Below are positions 13,351 through 27,048 of a stretch of DNA of 64,000 bases, piece after piece. The stretch lies in the NCBI GenBank assembly GCA_008711295.1, contig VUYV01000016.1, positions 1,199,372-1,263,371 on the forward strand, in the 5' to 3' direction. The notes under the pieces are model-generated. The model worked only from the letters and a program-made list of their open reading frames with translations. It was not told where the DNA came from and made no database searches. This DNA is from Anarhynchus alexandrinus (taxonomy: Eukaryota > Chordata > Aves > Charadriiformes > Charadriidae). Made by a program: the position numbers and the translations under genes. Numbering within the stretch: position 1 is the stretch's first letter; every line of letters begins with the position of its first letter.

Positions 13351-16300
13351 GTATACAAATGTGCCCAGCTAACTACCAACTTGACTGCATCTACTGTCTT
13401 TCTCCTGCAGAAATGTCCAACCTACTGTGATCATCAAAGTTATACAGAGATTGTATTCAAGGTTTTTTTGCCCTTTCTTTTCCTGAAAATGAAGGTTTGG
13501 CATCCAAAGTTACACTGAAGTTCTTTATTTTTATGTAAATGCTATATCTAGTTGTTATAAATTAAAATACAAATTAAAGTTGTCACTCTCAGACACACTC
13601 TTCCCTTAACAAAATAATACTGAGATTTAAGAAATGGGTGACAAACATACACTGATCCTGATGACAGTTCATGCTACTGGATGAAAAGATTAAAAATAGT
13701 GAGCGCTCTTTAGTATAAATCCATCCACGTGATCTACCTTTATTTCAACCCAGTAAAATTTTCAATAAGTACATCATGGTTGTATGCAATACATAATTTA
13801 AGGACAACACCAATTCCTTATTCTTTTGACCTTCACATCCATGAATAAAACTGTAAGCACTCTGATTCGCTTGTATACTAACTAACAGGTCTTAATTTGG
13901 CAGTGCTTGTACATGTGTGTTCCTCTTCATCGTCACAACCTGCCCTATCTAGTATCCAAAACTACGCTTAGTAGCAAAGTGTTTGCTGGACTGGACCTAA
14001 CAGCAGGATTTACATTTAAAAACTTTTTCTTTAAGAAAATTAGGTTATATTCTGAAAATAAACCACAATTTATAGCCAGCTTTTGGGGGGAGAATTCTAG
14101 ATTATGTTAAAGATGTGGTAGTTACCTGCATGTCCTTTCTGCCCTTATGACCCCTTTGGCCTTAATGGCATTTGCCTCAATACTGCCAATAGTAACAAAA
14201 CCCAACAAGTACGAGAGTTTGCATCTATAGCCATAAATGCATCTGCAAAACAATTGTATGCAAATATGTAGTCACAATTGCATTTCAAAATACTATTTGA
14301 AGCAGCAAACTCAATCTAACCGAAAAGACTGTCAAACAATAGTCAATAAATATGTTCACTAAAATAAGATTTTTTTCTTTTTTATTTACTTTGCAGAGGA
14401 TTTGCATATCAGTCCTCTCACAAAAATGGTTTTCATAGATAAAAATTTTAAGCTTCTTTTTAACCAGTCAATACTTCAGCTTCCCAGTAAAAGTTCAGCT
14501 TTTCCAAATATCACTTCCTGGGAAAAAAATTACAAACATTGTTTCCAGAGAAACACATAGTTGTGTTTGAATGGAGGGCATAGCTTGTCTTTTTTAAATC
14601 CTGGTTATACTTAACAAAGTACTGACACAGGCCTGCATTGCAGAAGGCTTATCTGGGAGCATTAAAAGACAGCATAAAATGAGAAAACTGACACTGGCTT
14701 CTTTTTATCTTACTGGAAAATTTGGCTCAACTCCAATCTTCCCTCTGTTTAGGAAGCAGTTAATAAACTACTTGTCAGTATAGGAAAACAAAATTATTCA
14801 GCCACTGTACCTTTCTGGGATCATTTTCCTTGAGGTCTGTTTCCTAGTCTTACTCCATGTGCCAGAGCTTTCTGTGACAGTCACAGGTTAACATAAAGTG
14901 AACGTGATAAAAAACACAAGCGATACCTTCACTGTAATCGCTGCTACAGGTACACTGTAATTGCTACAAATAAGCTATCATTTTTATCATAGTAAAAGAA
15001 GGTGTGGTTTAGTTTGCACTTGTCAGAGGGTCTGTAGGAGTTTTCACAACAGAGAATCAACACTGCTTTTATTTTAGCAACAAGAGCTGTTCAAGTGATG
15101 GTATTTAAGGAATGAGGTCACATATTCAAGCTGTTTAGATACAACAGTGTTCAGAGATGTCAGTCAGGCTCCAAGTAGATAAAAAGTGCATCAGCTTATC
15201 AGCCAGGCATTTCTAGTGCTGGTGTGCTTCTCACATTTAATAAAGCAAGGCATGCAAAGTGAACTCCATCCTGGCACAGAAAGATGCTTCTGAAGCCCTT
15301 TACACTATATAGCACAGTTAGAAAACACAAATTACAAGACTTGATGCGTGTCTCTGAATGCCTACACTTCAATGGTTCAAGAAAAAAAATAATCAGTGTT
15401 CTTACCTGTATCTGTAGTTTTTCTCTGTATCAGGAAAGATTTCAGTAAGACAGATGTTGTAGCAGGAAATCGTAGGCAACCAAACACATTTCAATTACTA
15501 TATTGGTGAAACTTATTCAGCAGTGTGAATTACTAATCTGACTTTATAACTTCATCCAGATATATTTAACTAACATGGAAGATTTGGTCCAAGGTTTTTG
15601 GCCAGTGGCAGAATATATTTGAGTGTCCCCATGCATCCACGGAAAGACCAAAATCTACTCCTTTAAGTATTCCATTATGCAAAAAATTGGCTCAATGGCT
15701 GAAATTAGTTGGTATGACTGTAACCTCAGTAGACATTTGCTTGATCACAACTAGATTTAATTTTGATCTTTTGTAAAAAAGATCAACAAATTGTTGATAG
15801 TCAAGTGGCCCAAACCTGATTTACCATATGCAATTCAACTGAAATAAACAGGATTATAAACACTGATACTAGATTTTATTTGGCCCACAACCTTTACAAT
15901 AAATTTATTTTCAAATATAGCCAGTTAAAAAAAATCTCCCTTTTCCTTAATACATACAACATGATTATACAGACAAGTTTATCTGAAAGATTTAAATTTT
16001 CTCCGTCAACATACATGAATCCAATATTTTTACACTCCTGTAAATTTCTTCTTAAAGGTTAGTAAGTGATACGTCCTTTCTCAAAACGTATTTTAGAAAG
16101 AGTATTTGCCACTGACATTTTTATAAATGTATTTCTGATATGTGTTTAAATTATCATATCTATTACAACAGAGCCAAAAAATAGGCATTATAATCACTTC
16201 TCTGAAAAATTTACACTGACCAAGACTCCACACTGAAAATATTTACATGCATGAGTTCAATAAAAGTATTCACATAAACAAAATAATTCATGTGTATAAA

Positions 16301-18037
16301 TGTTGCAGACTTCATCCAAAAAGATGATAGCACTCAGCAAAAAACCACTGGAATTGTCTTTAATACACGGCAGGATAAACCATCTGTCAGGCAGTGATGT
16401 GTATTAAATTTTTATGAAACAGTTTATGCCAAATATATTTCCTCTGACTTCATAAATGCAAAACAATTTATTTCCAGGCCTCACACATCCAGCAGACACT
16501 TGCATTAGACTTTAGAAATTTACATCATTACAAAGACATCAAGATAGGGCCTTTGCACTGTTAAATATGTCAATAAATCTTATTATTAAGTTTCTAGCTT
16601 CCCCTAAATTGTATTTTACTACTTGTGTATTGAAGCAACAAGATTGCAACAGCAATGAAAAATATTTACAGCCTAGTTTGATTTACATTGCTTCATGTTT
16701 ACACAGAAGCCAAAAATATTCAACAAGCCTCACCTGCACATGTGAATTTTACTCAAGGAGGTAAGCCTGTGTTGCTTAACAGCAATACATAGGTGCATAA
16801 AGAATTAGCTCCAAAGGGAGGACCTGAATTTCAGGAATTAACCCTGAGAACTTGCTGAAACGCCTGCTCTCATTATTTTTGTACAGCCCCACGGGACTGC
16901 AGAATTAGTCCTAGTACGATACCAGAAATGCAAGAATACTTCAGTATAATTGAAAGATATCACAACTTCAGACTTTTCCAAATGTGTTCTTATTTAATAT
17001 TTGTTATGTTATAGAGGAACAGAAGATGGATGGGTAAAAACCCTTAATAGGGACTTGATTCACAGCAGTCATGCACACTGCATGATATAATCCTTCAATT
17101 AGAAATATTTTTCAAGCATCAAAAATATCAAGCAGCGAGTTAAACACAGAATTATTTCACTAAATTCTGACCAAATAAAATTAACAATCCAGTAACTATT
17201 GCTTTCCCACTTTTAACTTGGACAGCAACCATCTGAACTGTAAGATATTTGGTACTGATCTCGACAGAAAGAATAAGTGTGGAATGTCCAGCTGTAGAAA
17301 TGATCACTGAAAGTACTGCCATAGAAAGTGAAAGTACTGAAGAGAGTAGCCAGTGAGTAAACTGAGACAGTTAAAAGTGATTATTTTCTGTTTGAAAAAA
17401 ATAATTCACTCACATGACTAAAATCATTCTTGTTCATTCCCATGCTATATCAATCATTCTTTTCTTTCTCTCCCCCCCCACCCCTGCAATAGGGGACATA
17501 GATAATATTTGGCCTTTCCTTGTTGCAAAATGAAATTAAAGCCTGTCTCAAAAAGACTGGTTTTTCTTTCAGGAACTTTCCTCTTGCTCTTTTGGCACTG
17601 TTAGTTGTCTCCTTTGTTCAGCCTGTGTATGTAGTCTACGTACCTGAACCTGCCCCAAAACAAAATTGTGACTTGGGCTAAAAATAGAAAGCAAATTGTA
17701 TCTCGTCTCCCTGTTGGGAGTATAAATTGGTTATATTCATTGAAAAAAAGGAAAACCTCTTGCTAGCTACTGGAAATGTCTTTCCAGTAGACAAACCTGA
17801 TTGAAAGATAGTCTCCCTAGACAGCAAGTCATTCAACAGTCTCCCTGCTCTGCAAAGGCTCCCAGTGGATATTCTCCTTCTTTTTGAACTCTCTCCCATG
17901 GTGGAAGCTGTCACAGAGAGGCACAGAGCTCTTACTAAGGAGCATTTACATTAACATTGGTTGTACACACAGATTTCGCTCAGGAAGGCTAACAATAGTA
18001 AGTTAGTCCTTCAGTTAATGTAAGCACTCACGGTGAC

Positions 18038-18110
18038 TTTTTTGGTTTGTTTTTTTTTGGGGGGGGGGGGGTAGTTTTTGGTTTGGGTGGGTTTTTTGTT
18101 GTTTTTTTTT
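18038..18110. repeat. T/G low-complexity tract with a 13-base G run
   Basis: Runs of T alternate with G, including 13 consecutive G at 18059-18071 followed by TTTTTGGTTTGGGTGGG. The plus strand has enough G runs to form a G-quadruplex. Also a likely place for sequencing length error. Confidence 0.8.
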
Positions 18111-21100
18111 ACAAGCATTGTGGCAGTACAATGAGCATCCATGTTGAGACGTGACAGGTTAGAGGTCACAATTTCTGAGTTTCTTCCAAGATGCAGAGTC
18201 ATCCAAAATGCAGAATTGTATCAGTGCTGGAAATGTGGTTTTCAAGTTCAAACTGGACTACCTTATTACACAGCATCAAGGCTACATTAATAAGGATTCG
18301 GATGAGCATTTTTTTTGACATTTTTGACCAAAACTCTCTTGTCTGTACAATACAATAAACATCTCAATAACCTCCCAAACAAGTGAAACACATCTTAAGT
18401 TGTCTATTAAGCAATTTTCAACCAAGGTAATTTACTTCCATTATAACCAATTTGTAGGGTACTAAGAGCATTTTACCACTTCATTATTTCATGTTATCAA
18501 AATGCTGGGTGATCTACCATGTTCTAATGTATCATTTCATGGCTGAACTAAAGCTATCACAGTCATTTTACATATCTGATTCAGAAAATCTGCCATTGCT
18601 TCTTAGAGATGGAGTTCAAACAGAAATGAATGATTGAGTCTATTTCAGTTGTTTAGCAGATATACTAGCAATTACAAGTGTTTCTAATTTTCTGCTAATT
18701 GAAGGCACATTGCAATTGTGCTACTGCTGTACTTATTTTGGCCAGGTCCTTAGCTACAATAAACCAGCAAACCTCAATTACGTTAATTCACCTGTGTACT
18801 TTAGGCCAACTGAACGTAACTACCTTCGGGATTTTTCTATATTTTTATGCTTGCCCATGTTAATACACTCGTTTCTTGTGGAGAAGCAGAATTACTAATT
18901 GTAAATTCAAACAGAGCAAAGTCCAGAAGAGTGAGCCTGGAACAGCCTCTTCATTTCTCTACTATTATTGGGTAGACATCACACAACAGCTTTAAAAAGA
19001 AATACCCCAAAATGGAATGCATTGTCATCTTTCAGTCAGCGATAGTATATATTACCTCACAAACCATTCTTCCCTTTGACAGCCCCAGCAGGGCCTTCTT
19101 CAGTTTGAGCTTTCGCCAGCAGATCTCTGAAAATGGTGTCAGGGAACTGATTTAGCCCAGTCAGACAATAATGCTGAGTAACTCTGATCCTCACCAGGAG
19201 TCATTTCTGCTGCTGTTACCTCTGAGTCATTACATTTTCTGAGGAATTGGCCTTCTCTGCTAGCTCTAACTTTCTTTGCTACATCAATGCTGAGTTCAAA
19301 GTATGCTTGGCAACTTCCTACAATAAAACAAAAGGTCCAAATAAGGTCCTCTGGGGACGGAACAATACCCAAAACTTAGCCATGACTTCCTAAATACTTC
19401 TGCCTCCTTTTTGTTTCTTTTCTTTACACAGGAGTCAAATTCTTTTTTAAAATCATACATCCAAATCCTCAAAATGAAAAGCAACTTCTGACCTCGCTTC
19501 AACACTCTCTGCCTTCATTCTTTTTGGTCCTCACCATCTTCCTCTTTTCCTCTATAGCTATTTCCATCTTTCTATGCTTGTTTCCTTCAAACACCTTCTA
19601 ATTTTTTTAATGGTTTTTAAACAAAAACATATTCTAATTTTTTATTTTGGGAAACAGTGATAAAATTCATTGCTAGATAGCAAAGAGGACACACAGCTTT
19701 GAGATGACAGCAAATCTTTTCCCCCAGCCTTAGACTCCAGATCACCCCAGCTCCTCAGAGAATCTTTCCACTGAGTTCAACAGACTTTAAATCTTCATAG
19801 CTTGACTTCACCATCTTACTGACACATACAAGGCACTATTCTGTACTACAACATGCTTTACTGTTCTTTCTAGCTTCTTCTAGAGTAGTAAACAGCAGAA
19901 TTCATTTTCTGTCTACTACTTACCTTCCTTTGTAAACATAAAATTTATCTCGGTATGTTACCTAGTTAAACTAAGTCAATTTATTGTTTAAGACTGTGGC
20001 TTTCTTATTCAGTGCCAAGAGAGATGATAACGAAATGTCATACTGCTCTGTGCATGTAGATACAGCTCGGTGGAAAAGGGAAGGAAGGTAGGGAAGAATG
20101 ACAGCTCAAAGCTGTTTGATGCTTCCTGTCAAGTGCTGCCTACCTATTGAAAGTGAGTGCTCTGGGAGGCCAATTCCAAACAACAGATATTTACAGATTT
20201 TGTTATTTTACAGGCAACAAGCCATTGTGCAATCTATAAATACTTGTGTCTTCATCATTAGGTAAGATCACTCCATACTACATAAACTTTTACATGTCGC
20301 TTGTTCTATGTAGGCTGCCAACATTTATGTTCTTAAACCAACGAAGTCTTAAAACCACAAGCACTAGCATCTGAATCCTTTAAGAGAAAAGGGTATATAA
20401 GTATAAGCCAAGGAAGAAGCAGTCATAAGAAGCTTTTTTCAGCTCTGAAAACACTAAGTCATACTCTGCGGAGTGCTGAAATTACTTTTCTTTTGCAACC
20501 AACTTATGTAATGCTTTTGCAACACTGACAAACCACAAATAAGCTTTCTATAATAGCTGCTTTTTAAAACTTCACACATCTGTGAGAGTCCAAGTAGCTG
20601 ATCGGTGTTGTGTCGCTTCAAGTTTTGGTCAGGGGAAACTCTCATTTGCAGTGTGCTCAGAGTTAATCACCTCCTCGCAAAACAAAACATATTTCTTTGG
20701 ATTGAGCTTCAAACTGACCATAAGCTTATCACAGACTATTAACAAATTTAATGGTTTTTGTTAAAAAAAATTCATACACAGCAAGATATCCCTCAGCTCT
20801 AAGAAACATGCCACGTAAAATTCTCTCAAATATTTGAAATTTACTAAGCCAAAAACTGTAGCCTAAATTGTCTATACGTTTACCCTTCTGTGAAAGTAGG
20901 TTTCTCTTCTCCATCTCCCATTGACCTTCACAAGTTTTTACCTGCCAAAGCACATTTTTAAAACCAGCACTTGGGCAATTTTTCCCCATAGATGCCCTGG
21001 TAGGAATCCCCAATTAAATAATCTCTTGTGTAGCGGCACAGTGTAGCGGCATAACCATGCTGGGCTTTTGGAAGAAGTTGATGGCTGCATCTGTTTGGAG

Positions 21101-22624
21101 ACTTGATGTACTTTGAAAAAAAGCCCACATCTTCTCAGCTTCTTCAGCTTTGAAAAAAGCCTCCCTGTATTAAAAAGGTTTTCCTTTCCTGCCTTATAGC
21201 AGGCCTTACAGCCGCACCAAAGTAAGGACTTACCATCAATATAGACAGCATTTTTTTTTACTAATTGAATTATAAAGGTTTCTTTTCTTTTTTTTTTCTA
21301 TACAGACAGCAGTATTCTCAGCTCATGAATCTTCCTCATTCTTTTTCAAGACTTCAAAAGTGAAATATTGACCCAACACACTTCCTACAAACACTGTGAC
21401 GTTGTGTATGCCAAGCTATCTGCAAATAGAGTGCAAACATGGGACATCAGGGAACTTACTCCACAGAGTTTTCCTTGAAGTTGGAATTACTTTCTAAGCC
21501 TGAAGGATAAACTAAAATTTGACGTTTCTTAACCTTATCAACAAAAAAGCTGCTTGTTTTATATATTCTAGATCATGAATATATGGAAATCTGAAGCCTT
21601 CTGAAAATGCAGATGGTGGGCTAAAACAATGTAGAAAATGTGAGGGTTTTTGCAGTCTCTTCTCTCTCTGTGATGTTTCCACAGCATGTTTGAGTGTGCA
21701 CAGTTGTAGCTGCTTAAAGAGGAGCCAGGTAGTCATGGTGGTTGCAGAAACTAAGTGTCCAGAGCCTGGTAGGTCACAATGAGGCTAGCCATATCTTGTT
21801 ACTGCCCTGGGGATGAACAGCCTGGGGGCAATTTTTTCCCATAGACACCCCAGTAGGAATTTTCGCTTGGTAACTGAAAGGTCTCCTTGTTACCTCTCGG
21901 TCTCTCACTGTTACAGTGTGAGAGCTGAGCACAAACCCTATAGATAATGACTAATCATCTAAAAAGATACCGTGCTGATTTTCCCAGTGAAACGTAGCAG
22001 CTACAGAAAATCCATTTACAGCCTGTCAAGGATGGGTGAAAGAAAGAAAGGAAAATCACAAAGGAGCTAATTCTTCATCTTTTTTCCTTTTTAGTCATTA
22101 GTCAGAGCCCATTAAGCCCAGCTACGAGTCCCCTGTTAAGGACAGAAGACCCCTGCAGATATAATGGGGAATTTGAATGTGAGGAGACCCCTCGCAGCAG
22201 TCTGTGCACTGCCATCTGCCTACCACCAGCTTACTGTTGACAATGCTTCATTACCATGAATATCTTCGATTAGGGATCTTGAGCCAGCTGTGCCCTCTTG
22301 GTTTGAGTCTTGCACCGTGTCACTGCAGCAATACAAATATAGCCAGTCCATTACTCTCAGGTTGTCTGACTAAGCAGCTTTTGGCTAAAAAAATGTTCTG
22401 TTATTTCACCACTGGGACCAAATTTTTATTTCAGATATAATCCTGCAGTCTTAGCATTTCCTAGTTAGGGCTACACTTCTAAAAATCCAAGGACAGGCTT
22501 GGCCCTTACTGTCTAAACGCTCAGAAAGGAATTCACAACTCAGCCTCTTTTTTTCACCCTGAGAGCTCATAAAGGGATGACAGGACATAAAAAGTGGACA
22601 GAAACCAAAATGTTAAAGATACTA

Positions 22625-22747
22625 CACTGGATGGGGCTTTGAGCAACCTGGTCGAGTGAAAAGTGTCCCTGCCTATGGCAGGGGGTTTGGAACTAAATGA
22701 TATTTAAAGTCCCTTCCAACTTAAACCATTCTATGATTCTATGATTC
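22625..22747 (+). mobile_element. CR1 LINE 3' tail fragment
   Basis: Has the end of the CR1 3'UTR: GAGCAACCTGGTCGAGTG, the GTCCCTGCCTATGGCAGG hairpin, and the CCATTCTATGATTCTATGATT-type terminal repeat. Only about 120 bases remain, so this is a severe 5' truncation with scattered changes, more diverged than the copy at 45788. Confidence 0.9.
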
Positions 22748-23490
22748 ATTAACTAGAGAAAATCTGCAAGAATTTACTAAATCTAGTACTAAAGTTACTT
22801 GTCTTTTCAAGGGTCTGGAAAGATATTCAGTAACCCTGAGTCAGGTGCTCCTGGTTAAGACTTTACAATATAATAGTAATTCCAAGTGCTGTAATTTTAC
22901 TACAATATTGACTGATGCTTTGGAACATAATTCATAACTTAATGCTAGCTTTTTATTTACTACTTAAGAATATGGCAGTCAGGTCTTCAGAAAAACTTCC
23001 TGACATAAAATATATTAACTGCAGAAAGGTTGCCTGTCAGGGCGGTAAATCTGGTGCCAAAAAGTAAGTAAGTTTTTTTGTGCATGGAAATAATGTGGCA
23101 AGCTCTTGTAGGCTGACTACAGATATCTCCCTCTTTACATTCTCCACACACTCAGCTTTATACTGCATGAGCTGGTTTTGTTTGCAGATGACAGGGTTTC
23201 TCAGCAACGTAAGAATGTGAAGTAGAAACAGCATGTGTCAATAAGAACAAAGCAAAAAGTCAGTCTTAGTTTCCTTTCACAATCTGGTTGTTTTCCTTTC
23301 ATGCATTTCCCCTGCTATGCTTTTTCCCTACATATTACCCAACAATTTTCAGAGCTCATCTCAGGTGCACTCCTGCTGCGTGCACAAAAATGCCCCAAAA
23401 GAAAAGGAGAAATAAAGGCCATAAATATAAGTACATAGACAAAATGGTTTTGCTTCACATGCAACTACATAACACACACAAACAGATCTA

Positions 23491-23542
23491 GGTCCTAGTC
23501 TTATTGGGAAAATCCTAGTCCTAGTCATTATTGGGAAAATCT
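23491..23542. repeat. Short tandem duplication around TCCTAGTC..ATTGGGAAAAT
   Basis: The block TCCTAGTC-TTATTGGGAAAAT recurs at once as TCCTAGTC-ATTATTGGGAAAAT, with an extra CCTAGT between the two. Unit about 26 bases, two copies. Confidence 0.75.
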
Positions 23543-24849
23543 CAGACCTGATGCAGTTTTCAGTCTACTGATAAGCAGAATTGCAACTTCTTAGCTTAGC
23601 TCTAATATTCATCCCACCTGGATGAGTGCTTTTGAGTAATCATACTGGTTTCATCTGACCCAAGAGTGGATAAGTTAAAAAGGGCTCTAATGATCAGTTT
23701 TCAAGTTCTGGGAATATGTATACTGGAAACCCATTCAAACCCTTTTTTTTTTTTTTTTAAAATGCTTATGTCTTGGAGTAGAACCATTGTTCTCTGGCCA
23801 CATCTGACTGCAAATAACATTCCTCAGTACTGATGTCACCATATTAATTAGCTTTTAAATGCAGCCCCCTAATTGGCACTGAGAGCTGCTTCTTCACCAC
23901 CACCGAAATTAATCATCTTTTGCATCAAGCCTCAAACTGACAGGCAATGCGATGAACTAGAAAAAAAACGGCCCAATGTAGCCAACACCAGAATGCTCTC
24001 TGTCAGTTACACAGCCCCTCTTCAGCCTAGGAGAAGCAAGCACAGCCTTGAGACTCAGCACTTTTGGGAGGGTCCAGCAAGCTATCTAAACCATATTCAC
24101 TTACCAGCTCTAGCTTTGTTTGCAGAAGTTGAAACCAAGTGGAAAACAATACCAACAAAAAACTCCTCGCCGCTCAGTTCAATTTGTCCTCTAACAGCTT
24201 ATCTTGGGGAAGGAAAGAAACTTGTTGCTGGACACCCTTCACGCCTTCACAAAAGGAGTACAAAAGAAGGAAAGAAGTCATGTCTCAATTTCACTATTCC
24301 CAGCAGGCTTATGTCCTGCATACTGTCAATCCAGTCCTGAATATTTATATCACTACCAGTTAACAGACTGTGTTCTTTCACAAACTGCCAGCCAAAGTGA
24401 TTTCTCACAGCCAGGCAGCTGCTATTCTTCTCTGTCCTTTCCAAGGGCTCAACTTCACAGTCACTAGATAGAGAAAGATCAGGCTAAATAAGGGGAAAAT
24501 TCGCATGTTCTTAAGTCTCAAAACAAGAGAGCAGACAGATTCATCCACAGTCACAAGGATCAAAGGCACAAGAAGAAACCTTTTTTTTTTGACCCAAGAT
24601 TTTTTGGAAGAGGAGACTTTGGAGGCTCTATAGAAATAATATTAACATTTTGGTAGCTAAGTCTGTGAAGAGGGTGGTTTGAGCGTCACAACAGAGATGA
24701 CATTTAGCTGGCCACATGCCTGCCAGCTTGAAGGGATCAAACACTCTGCCTGATAGAGGAGGTGATGGATTTCAGAACAGTACAGGAACTATAACTCAGC
24801 ACTTCCAACACACTGGATGTCACCCTGATTGTTCATCTAATATGTTTGC

Positions 24850-24925
24850 CACATGACTAACGAAACTGGGATAGAAATTCTTTTTGTCACATGACTAAAG
24901 AAACTGGGATAGAAATTCTTTTTGT
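24850..24925. repeat. Near-perfect tandem duplication, 38 bp unit
   Basis: Units at 24850-24887 and 24888-24925 start with CACATGACTAA and end with ATTCTTTTTGT. They differ at a single base (C versus A at unit position 12). The high identity means a recent event or a polymorphic repeat number. Confidence 0.95.
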
Positions 24926-26996
24926 CAGTGTCATTCCTCTATTTTGTCATCTCTTAAATTACCATATGACCAGATGGGATAAGTGTCAGAGTTTTAAATC
25001 TGCAGCATCTGTCCCACCCTTTCTTAGCAGGATGTGGGGAATATAACATTTTACTAGCAATACTTGAAGAAGTTATCTTGTAAAGAGAGTCACAGACCTA
25101 TCCTGTGACTCATTCATCAGACAAGGGCTAATTCAGTCTGCTTACAGTATGGAGCCAGAATCTACTTCTCAGAATGCTTTGTTTCCAAAACTTCCCTCTA
25201 ATTGAGGCAATTTACTTATCCAGGATATTTCAATTTTATTTTAATAAACTGTCTTCTGAAATTGTTATGTAATTTCCCCATGCTCCGCAGAAGCAGGGTT
25301 CTCCTTAGTAATACCAAATACAAATCTTGGAATGTTCATTTTCATTCCTGTCCTAGGCTGTCCGCTGTTTTTGACAGTGGGCCAGACTCAAGAACATTAT
25401 CACTCAAAGAAAATAAATTTTCAGATAAGCACATATTCATTTTCCTATTCTCTATCATGGTCCACAGACTCATGACAGTGGCATTTTCACAGGACTCCAA
25501 GGTGAAGACAGGATCATCTTTGAAATGTGATGTTTGAACAAATAGAGATTATTATATATACTCTTCATTGTTCCCTGGATAGTAAAAAACATATCATTTT
25601 GCTAAAACTGAACAACTAATATGAAGACTTTGAAATGCTTGTACCACAGAGTTCAGAGAAGGCTTCCTGTAGTTCTATTAAAAATAAAAAAGAATGAAAA
25701 ATACAACTCCTAGTATTTTGGTCTCTACCAACCAAGCCTTGCTCCAGCTGGGCACACTGATATACCCCTGCAAGCCGGTATTTCCTTCTGCCACAACCAG
25801 CTAGATCCCCATGACACAAGAGAGAACTTCCTAGAAGAGGGAAGACTCATGGTCCCTTCTGCACTTTAAGTGTCCCAGAACTCAGAGGCCATGTGCCTGG
25901 CGTTCAAAGTATTTCCATATCTGCTAGAGCAAGCTGCAATTCAGGCACTGACAGATAACATCACCGCTGTGTTCTGTTAGGACTGGAGTTTTGTTCCTGT
26001 ATAGCATTTAACTTTTTGGCTATCATCTTCTGTTATGAGGCCCAATATCTGCTAAACGTTATCCCCGGTCCAGGCCTATGATAGACTCCTTTGACAGCAT
26101 GCATATGCGCTGCCTATGAGCCGTACCACTGTATGTGTACCTCAGCTCTCTCTTTGTCTAGAACAATAAACACAAAAAAATGTTGAGGAAAAGATAAAAG
26201 CATTTTTTCCCCCTTTTTTTAAAAAGCTAATATTGTTAGCTCTCTTGGAATAGGCCCTAGGACCATGTTTAGATCAAACAGTTTTAATAAAAATTAAGAA
26301 AAGAGCTACCAACTGTAGAGTAAACTGTGAGCCCTGTTCAAAGTTGGTAAAAAGAAAAGTCTAGAATATAAACTTTACTTTTTTCCTGCTTCTGAATCAA
26401 AAGGCAGAACGGGAATGAGTTCAACCTACTCCAGTCACTGCTAGATGATGGATGACTTCATTCATTCATGTTGTAGCATTCCCTGAGGTTGCCAAGACTC
26501 AGAGGAGACAAAAACATCTTCTGCAAGTTCCAGCCCAGGTCCACAGGCTTTGCACCAGAACAAGACAGCTCTGCAAAGCCTGGTGTTTCTGTACTTGGGA
26601 AGCACTCTTGTGCATGGGGGATAGATATTACAGAAACTATTAAATGGCCAGTGTCTTCTAGCATAAGCAGCAGCGCAGTTTTAGGCTTCTGGTTCTTTTA
26701 TGCAAGGGAAACCTCTGTAATTCTGGTGCTACTGAAACGGATAACAGTTTCTGCAAGCAAAATAGGAAGAAAGCTGCAGTCACATGCAGTGTCACACAGA
26801 TGAAGTCATACACTGGCATAACAGCAAATGTTGTCAGTTGTCAAAGGCCATCTGTAGCCAGCAGACTTAAACTGTCATCCTGGAAAAAGATGCAAACAAG
26901 CCTAATGGGAGACTGTATTATCCTTTCCCTGGCATTCAATCAAATGAAGCTTGTTCCCTGAACAGATATAGAAAACAAAGGGCTACATTCTTTCAT

Positions 26997-27048
26997 ATTT
27001 TTTTTCTTTTTTAAAAAAAAAATCTTTTTTTTTTTTTTTTTTTTTTGG
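26997..27048. repeat. Poly-T / poly-A / poly-T tract
   Basis: A T-rich run, then ten A, then more than twenty T. The A run can pair with either T run to form a hairpin. Prone to length error in sequencing. Confidence 0.85.

Larger units (their letters stand above)
10039..22624. other. Intergenic DNA, no gene recognised
   Basis: AT-rich, without coding signal apart from the LINE relic near 13180. The 140-codon frame at 10765-11187 opens on TTG with no ATG near its start and is taken as chance. Contains a (TA)n-T tract at 12086-12108, a T/G-rich run at 18038-18110, a 13-bp direct repeat at 21028-21053, and a dispersed pair of related segments at 20973-21012 and 21826-21862. Confidence 0.6.

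Noticed and set aside
23873..24340. 155-codon open frame on the plus strand, the longest in the desert
   Set aside because: Opens on TTG, overlaps other open frames on both strands, and the peptide has mixed low-information composition with no family resemblance.
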